NCBI GenBank assembly: GCA_023091735.1
Contig: JALKBU010000843.1
Span: forward strand, 1-22,758
Source: Trichomonas tenax
Taxonomy: Eukaryota > Parabasalia > Trichomonadida > Trichomonadidae
Direction of reading: 5' to 3'
Length of the DNA: 22,758 nucleotides
The position numbers and the translations under genes are program-made. Every line of letters starts with the position of its first letter. Position 1 is the stretch's first letter. The notes below the pieces were generated by a model. It did no database searches and had not been told where the DNA came from. It saw only the letters and a list, made by a program, of their open reading frames with translations. Positions 18,279 through 22,758 of the stretch are shown piece after piece.

Positions 18279-18802
18279 TAGAGAATGCTAGGTGTTGAGA
18301 ATAAGGAATCACCAATGGATTGTAATCGTACAGAAATTTAATAATTTATCATCTGTGACAAAGCCGTGAAAGCCTTCCCTCATGATAATTAACTATTCAG
18401 TTATACAGAGATAGCATTATTCTTTATTCATAATCATATTATATTTTATTATTTCACTTTTGTAAGTATAAATTTGCAGTTTATTATATAGATTAATTGC
18501 CAACAGCAGGGTTTCTCAAATGCTTTCGAGTTCAAGTTAATATTTAACACTAGATCAAAAAATTTTGTGTATTCATGCAAATATGAGAACAATGACAATA
18601 AGAAGGACAGAAATATCTGCTCTTGGACCTGTATTGATTAATTATCTATCTTTTATAAGAAATAATACGTTTTAAATACATTTTGGTGATCATTGTGGCT
18701 TTGCTCGTATACATTCACCAAAATAACATACCATTAACTTGCTGGAAAGAAATATAACAATTTGAACAATATATTCGTTTTAGGAAAAACAAAATGAAAA
18801 GA
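18279..18802. other. Intergenic region between convergent genes
   Basis: No gene seen. A perfect 10-bp inverted repeat, ATTTTGGTGA (18680-18689) with TCACCAAAAT (18715-18724), has a 25-nt loop. Otherwise AT-rich. Confidence 0.45.
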
Positions 18803-18824
18803 AGAAGTTTCTCGAGAAACTTCT
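18803..18824. repeat. Perfect 22-bp palindrome in the transporter 3' flank
   Basis: The sequence is its own reverse complement over 22 bases, centred on CTCGAG (18811-18816). It starts 18 bases after the stop codon of the minus-strand transporter pseudogene and could form a cruciform or an RNA stem in its 3' UTR. Confidence 0.7.
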
Positions 18825-18842
18825 CTGAGAGTATCATAAGGC

Positions 18843-20234
18843 TTAGGCAGAGACGGCAGCTTCTGCGTCTTCGTTCTTAGCATCTTCCTTGGCGTCTTCA
18901 TCGAAGTCGAGAGACTCCTTCTTCTCCTCTGGGACAATGATGAAGAAGCACATGACAGCAGCGACGAACGCGAATACAGTGCCTGAGCCGAGAAGCGGAC
19001 CCTTGGGTCCGTCCTTGATCGCTGCACCGACGCCATTGCCGATGATCCAGTTCGCGAGCTGCTGCCCGACGACGACGAATATGTTGAGGATGCCCATCAA
19101 CGTTCCCATCTCCTCGTCCTTCGCGCACTTATCGACGATAGCGTATGGGACAGAGTTGAAGACTGCGCACGTGATTCCAAGTTAGATAAGCAATCCCATC
19201 GCTGCCCACTTGTTCTTGATGAAGAAGATCGGGATGAGGCATCCACACTCGATGAGCTGAGAGATTATGTACGAGAGTCTGAGGCCGACGAGCTTGATGA
19301 ACGCATCGTTGATGAAAGACCATAGCATGACGATGATTGATGATATTCCGATGATGACGAGGCCGAACTGGACACCGTCGTCTGCACTCTTGCCCTGGAG
19401 CTTGTAGAGGTCGTTCGACGCGTAAGATGAGCACTCGTTGTTGAACTCTGTGTAACCCATCCACGAGAATAGGTAAACGATTGCGATTCTTCATACTGGC
19501 TTCGGCATGCTCATGAACTGCCTGAAGATTGCGACGAACGGGTTCGGTCTCTCGAATTCGTCTCTGAACTGCTCCTCGTGTGCAGCAAAGCATGTGACTG
19601 TGATGGAAATGATGAATATGATTCCGCATATTATGATGACCTGGTCGTACTTGAGTCCCTTCGCGTTCTTTGGATAGAATCCGCCGATGAAGTTAGAGAA
19701 CACCTGCGCGAGTCCGAGCATTACTGTTGCGATTGAGTTTGCTAGTATTTGCTGGTTCTTCGGGACTAAGTCACTGATGATTGTCCTTGATGGAGCCTGG
19801 AGAACGCTGACAGAGACGAAGTCCAAAATGAGCGATTAAATGAGGAAGAATATCTGACCTGGCTTTGGGTTCTTCTTCGAGATCGCAGAACCGATGTCTC
19901 TGCAGAAGTAGAGGAAGATGAAGCCGATGATTGAACCTATTGCTCCGGCGATGATGAATGGCCTCCTGTGTCCGATCTTGGCGTGGAGTCCATCAGAGTA
20001 GAAACCGACAAGCGGCTGGCAGATGAAGCCTGCGAGATGACCGATGAGGTATATCCACGATCTCGACGTCTGCGGGACGCCGATCGAGTCCATGATTGGA
20101 GATAGAAGACCAAACACGACAGTGAACACTGTCTGGTAACCGAAGAGAGATGCACATATTCCGAGGATCCTGAATATTGATAGCTTCTCGTGCTTCGCGA
20201 GTGGTACCCATGGCTTTGCGTTTGTTTCAGACAT
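18843..20234 (-). pseudogene. MFS sugar transporter (GPH/SLC45-like) with three in-frame stops
   Basis: 464 codons from ATG (20232-20234) to a final stop at 18843-18845, in one frame, interrupted by TAA at 19836-19838, TGA at 19491-19493 and TAA at 19182-19184. The reading matches sucrose/SLC45-type sugar-proton symporters of the cell membrane. It shows membrane helix 1 (RILGICASLFGYQTVFTVVF), the loop GFYSDGLHAKIGHRRPFII (the family's RRRPFI motif), ILDFVSVSVLQAPSRTIISD, FSWMGYTEF, GITCAVFNSVPYAIVD and a charged acidic C-tail. The hydrophobic helices and the C-ending codon style remain well preserved, so the damage is recent. It is also worth considering assembly errors or readthrough, but three stops make a functional product unlikely. 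It is convergent with the bromodomain gene. Confidence 0.8.
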
Positions 20235-20255
20235 TGCTTTTTGGATGTCTTCGCT

Positions 20256-20263
20256 GAAAATGA
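20256..20263 (-). promoter_or_regulatory. Inr-like element before the transporter pseudogene
   Basis: On the minus strand this reads TCATTTTC, matching the trichomonad initiator core TCA(C/T)(T/A). It would give a 5' UTR of about 27 nt before the ATG at 20234. Confidence 0.4.
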
Positions 20264-20494
20264 ACTGATGTTTTCTGCTCTCAATTTTTTTTTCTGATTA
20301 CATTGACCCAGCAGCTCTCAATGTCATAAAAATGGATCTACACAGCTCTCTTCACACATACGCATTAACTTAACCACTACACCAAAATTCAACATTCACC
20401 ATTTTTATTCAATAGTGACACTAAAAATCTTGTTGACAGAAAGGTGACTCAAAAAAGGAAAAAACGCACCAGCGATGTTTCGAACAACCAAACT

Positions 20495-20712
20495 TTAATC
20501 AAAATTCCTGACACCCCCTGCTTTAGACCTGTGGCTAAAGTATTGTAAAACTGGGTATTGACAAGAATTGAAGAAAATGCCCATCACTATTGCGTATGTT
20601 TCAATATTCATTCTCATGATGTTGCTGTCATTGGATGAGGATTTAGCAAAAATATAACGTGAATATGCATTTAATATACCAAACAAGAAAATAATTGACG
20701 TGATTGAACGAA
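20495..20712 (-). pseudogene. Possible coding trace downstream of the methyltransferase gene
   Basis: A minus-strand frame is open from about 20709 to the TAA at 20495. It reads GILNAYSRYIFAKSSSNDSN, then MRMNIETYAIVMGIFFNSCQ and RSKAGGVRNFD. No ATG lies at its beginning; the first is near 20617. Hydrophobic and polar parts alternate as in a membrane protein end, but I do not recognise it. It may be a remnant, or just the methyltransferase 3' UTR being open by chance. Confidence 0.2.
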
Positions 20713-21411
20713 TTACTCCTCTTCATTACTTTTTGCAATGTATGCATAGTAAAAGTCGTCTGATACAATTGGCTTCGGAATCTTAACAACTGCGATTATT
20801 TTCCAGTTATATAATTCGGGCCGGAAGTATGATAATCTTAATTCTTCGCAAGCATTCGAAATTTCGATGAAAATTCCTCCAGGTTTCAAAACTCTTGCAA
20901 TTTCTTTGAACATTTTACCAATATCATATGAAGATGTCTCTGCACACATCATAGAGTCCATTGTACCCTTATCTATAACTAAATCGAATGAATTTTTCTT
21001 GAATTCAAGTTCTCTAACATCACCAACTTCGAATCTGTTCCTTCTTCTTTCGTATTTCGTTGACATATCGCGGATTACACTTGGCGCGATATCAATATTT
21101 AAAACATTCTTTACTCCATCATCTTGAATATCAATTCCTAGCGTTGATGTGCCACAACCAACATGTAACGCACTTGCACACTCCGAAATATATGGTCCTA
21201 AATCCTTTTTAAGCTTTTTCCAAGATAAATACCACTCGAACTGATTTGGATTCTTTGTATAACGCTCATCCCAGTATTTTGAATCAGCCCATGCAATTGG
21301 TTTCTCTTTTTCGTTTGGTTGTTCCTCTAAAATTTCTTCTTCTTCGTTGCTGTCGCTGACTGCTTCAAAAACAGATTTCATTTTGTCACTTTTAATCAAC
21401 TTCATTCTCAT
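20713..21411 (-). CDS. SAM-dependent methyltransferase, eEF1A-lysine methyltransferase-like (METTL13/EEF1AKMT4 family)
   Basis: 232 residues. After an acidic N-terminus (NEEEEILEEQPNEKEKP), the family signature WADSKYWDERY (41-51) with FEWYLSWKKL (58-67) appears. Then come motif I HVGCGTS (83-89), the ribose-binding strand NVLNIDIAP (102-110), GDVRELEF (130-137), VIDKGTMDSMM (145-155) and LKPGGIFIEIS (175-185). 'YW..RY', 'FDxVIDKGTxD' and a C-terminal YxWK strand are typical of METTL13/EEF1AKMT4 and relatives, which methylate lysines on translation elongation factor eEF1A in the cytosol. The exact substrate is inferred. Met1, Met3 and Met11 could each start translation; I used the first. There is no clear Inr. 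It is intact, in contrast to the transporter pseudogene upstream of which it ends. Confidence 0.75.
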   Translation of the reverse strand: MRMKLIKSDKMKSVFEAVSDSNEEEEILEEQPNEKEKPIAWADSKYWDERYTKNPNQFEWYLSWKKLKKDLGPYISECASALHVGCGTSTLGIDIQDDGVKNVLNIDIAPSVIRDMSTKYERRRNRFEVGDVRELEFKKNSFDLVIDKGTMDSMMCAETSSYDIGKMFKEIARVLKPGGIFIEISNACEELRLSYFRPELYNWKIIAVVKIPKPIVSDDFYYAYIAKSNEEE

Positions 21412-21962
21412 TATATCAATTCTTAATGGATGATGGATATGAATTTACATATATAAATATATCAACTGTTAAAGTATGAATGCTCAATTTTCATTCTCTG
21501 ACTCATTGCTTAGATGATAACTTTTAATGCAGTTATTCCAATCCTGCTTTCAGTTTATCATTAAAATGTTTATCGCCATTAATATCCTGTGTTTGTTGAA
21601 TTTGTGTTCATATTAACACCTTTTAAAACAAATTCAATAATGAAAGAAGTTCAAAATGATTTCGCCATGAAGTGTTTCTTTTTTCTTTTGAATGGATTTC
21701 CAAAACCATTATTCCAATACATTGAACTATATAAATATTTTGATCCACCATCTAATTATTATTCATTATCAAAATATTTTTGAAAATCAACAGATTGTTT
21801 CGTAAGTTGTAAAGTGAGGAGGGTGTTTGGCAGATTTTGTAATCTTATATATAGAGGATGTGTGCCAACATATATATTTATATTGTAATTCCGCGCAATT
21901 AATTTTTAAAGTTTATTTTTAAAATAATTTATTTTTTTATTCTGATAAAAGAGTAAATATAT
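21412..21962. other. AT-rich intergenic stretch
   Basis: Upstream of the methyltransferase. A plus-strand frame at 21589-21783 (first ATG at 21640, MKEVQNDFAMKCFFFLLNGF, then YIELYKYFDPPSNYYSLSKY) is weakly protein-like but unrecognised. Base composition becomes extreme A/T around 21900-21960 before the inverted-repeat unit. Confidence 0.35.
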
Positions 21963-22181
21963 ATGGCTATCGTTTCGCCTGAGCTTATGAAGAAATGGGG
22001 AATTAAGCAATTAAAAGTTGATGAATTTTTAATTAAATCTAAGAACCCTTCAGGTTCAGACTCCTCGAGTCATGAAAATGTAATGAAAATTGAGGCTACT
22101 CCAGACACTACGTGTCATATTCATCGTCATGCTGACGTTCTTCATAAAATTCCTCAATTGGGGGTGACACATTTATTTTAG
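21963..22181 (+). CDS. Small protein with shared 33-residue module, left copy (probably truncated)
   Basis: ATG at 21963; 72 residues. The start (MAIVSPELMKKWGIKQLKV) is unique. From Asp20 it enters the 100-bp inverted repeat, encoding DEFLIKSKNPSGSDSSSHEN and MKIEATPDTTCH, then ends in a tail (IHRHADVLHKIP) that is simply the complement of the C-terminal codons of the minus-strand ORF at 22108-22377. The tail is therefore likely accidental and the original gene cut by the rearrangement. The Ser-rich module is unknown to me. Confidence 0.35.
   Translation: MAIVSPELMKKWGIKQLKVDEFLIKSKNPSGSDSSSHENVMKIEATPDTTCHIHRHADVLHKIPQLGVTHLF
22020..22119 (+). repeat. Left arm of a perfect 100-bp inverted repeat
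   Basis: Identical, base for base, to the reverse complement of 22534-22633. The unit spans 614 bp with a 414-bp interior. I see no target-site duplication outside the arms. Confidence 0.9.
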
Positions 22182-22377
22182 GGGGTGGATATAAAAACTT
22201 CATTATTGATTGCTTATTTAATGGACCTGTATATTTGAAATCATTTAGTAATTCAGCGAGTGCTTTTATATTTTGTAAATATGTTGGATATTTTACATCG
22301 TTGAAATCATTCATTATTTTCGTTAATTCTTTTCCTGTGAAGCCTAAAGATCGTAAATCAAAAGTTTTGATATTCAT
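22108..22377 (-). CDS. Hypothetical 89-residue protein inside the inverted repeat
   Basis: ATG at 22375-22377, TGA at 22108-22110. It reads MNIKTFDLRSLGFTGKELTK, helical in the middle (YLQNIKALAELLNDFKY), then a Pro-rich stretch (YPPPKINVSPPIEEF) and an acidic end (EERQHDDEYDT). Only its last few codons lie in the left repeat arm; the rest occupies the interior. Upstream is an A/T-rich leader. Its style (small, helical, next to an inverted repeat) would suit an accessory gene of a mobile element, possibly Maverick-like, but I recognise no family and this is inference. Confidence 0.5.
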   Translation of the reverse strand: MNIKTFDLRSLGFTGKELTKIMNDFNDVKYPTYLQNIKALAELLNDFKYTGPLNKQSIMKFLYPPPKINVSPPIEEFYEERQHDDEYDT

Positions 22378-22459
22378 TTATATAAAAATAAAAAAATAGA
22401 ATTATAAATATAAATAACAAAAAGTTTTTAAATCGTAAGAAAAGGGGATAAAATAAGGA

Positions 22460-22690
22460 TCAAAGACAGACCACTTTAATACATTCAGGATTTAGACCAC
22501 GACCTGTTTTAATAAGTGTTAAGTCTTCAATTTTATGACACGTAGTGTCTGGAGTAGCCTCAATTTTCATTACATTTTCATGACTCGAGGAGTCTGAACC
22601 TGAAGGGTTCTTAGATTTAATTAAAAATTCATCGGGACTGGGACAAAATAGAACAACGTGCTTTTCTGACATGTAACTTATTTTTGACAT
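22460..22690 (-). CDS. Small protein with shared 33-residue module, right copy
   Basis: ATG at 22688-22690; 76 residues. Its own N-terminus (MSKISYMSEKHVVLFCPSP) leads into the module encoded by the right repeat arm (DEFLIKSKNPSGSDSSSHEN), then a tail KIEDLTLIKTGRGLNPECIK ending VVCL. Unlike the left copy, its tail is not antisense to another ORF, so this may be the more original arrangement. Function is unknown. The two copies share the module at 100% nucleotide identity but have different N-termini. Confidence 0.45.
   Translation of the reverse strand: MSKISYMSEKHVVLFCPSPDEFLIKSKNPSGSDSSSHENVMKIEATPDTTCHKIEDLTLIKTGRGLNPECIKVVCL
22534..22633 (-). repeat. Right arm of the perfect 100-bp inverted repeat
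   Basis: Exact reverse complement of 22020-22119. Identity stops abruptly at both ends of the arm. Confidence 0.9.
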
Positions 22691-22710
22691 GTAAAGTCAG
22701 GATGTCAAAA
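22667..22710. repeat. Short GACATGTAA direct repeats at the right edge
   Basis: GACATGTAA occurs twice about 20 bp apart, followed by TGTCAAAATAAA. The same word is found in the tandem repeat at 6708-6820 (GACATGTAAAATATATTTT). They lie directly upstream of the ORF starting at 22690. Confidence 0.35.
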
Positions 22711-22758
22711 TAAAGGAAAGTGACGTGTTTGTGGGAAAAATGGAAAAGTGTCAATAGG

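Noticed and set aside
18889..19629. Overlapping open frames on both strands inside the transporter pseudogene
   Set aside because: Arg/Pro/Ser-rich translations typical of off-frame reading of GC-biased codons; the minus frame with membrane helices is the real one.
22020..22633. Classical transposon with terminal inverted repeats and target-site duplication
   Set aside because: No matching short direct repeats flank the arms, no transposase is present inside, and both outer ORFs run across the arm boundaries; kept only as an open possibility.
1..22758. tRNA or rRNA genes
   Set aside because: I saw no cloverleaf with the conserved A/B-box words and no rRNA core sequence on either strand; a covariance-model scan would be needed to exclude them fully.

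Overview
The window looks like nuclear DNA of a parabasalid protist, probably a trichomonad (Trichomonas or Tritrichomonas type). Intergenic DNA is very AT-rich. Protein genes lack obvious introns. The ornithine carbamoyltransferase belongs to the arginine dihydrolase pathway known from these anaerobes, and it has an Inr-like TCA(C/T)T element a few bases before its ATG. Stop codons that run into TAAA and BTB/F5-8C proteins fit the same group. The species is inferred; the sequence alone does not name it.

Five genes are intact, and all belong to conserved eukaryotic families. They are ornithine carbamoyltransferase (9368-10309 +), a WDR75/Utp17-like SSU-processome WD protein (10938-13316 +), a WRAP73/WDR8-like WD protein (16001-17299 -), a bromodomain-plus-NET protein (17520-18278 +, divergent from WRAP73) and an eEF1A-lysine-methyltransferase-like enzyme (20713-21411 -).

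Almost everything else that once coded is broken. The left edge carries two glycosyltransferase-like genes on the minus strand: a signal-anchored fragment with a homopolymer frameshift (1-377) and a GT64/exostosin-like gene with in-frame stops (563 to about 1985). Next come a DDE integrase relic with six internal stops in one frame (3119-4270), an unrecognised frameshifted relic (4656-5220 -) and a relic at 5776-6260 + that may contain a 30-nt intron. On the right are an RRM-RRM-BTB-F5/8C-F5/8C gene with seven stops and a frameshift (13499-15453 -) and a sugar-transporter-like gene with three in-frame stops but no frameshift (18843-20234 -).

Two non-coding structures stand out. The first is a chain of about eight hairpins with unrelated arms, packed into 7821-8605. 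Some neighbouring stems share an arm, so they would compete. The second is a perfect 100-bp inverted repeat (22020-22119 / 22534-22633) near the right edge. It is read in the same frame by two small ORFs that have different N-termini and tails, around a third ORF on the minus strand, and it may mark a mobile element or a recent inverted duplication.
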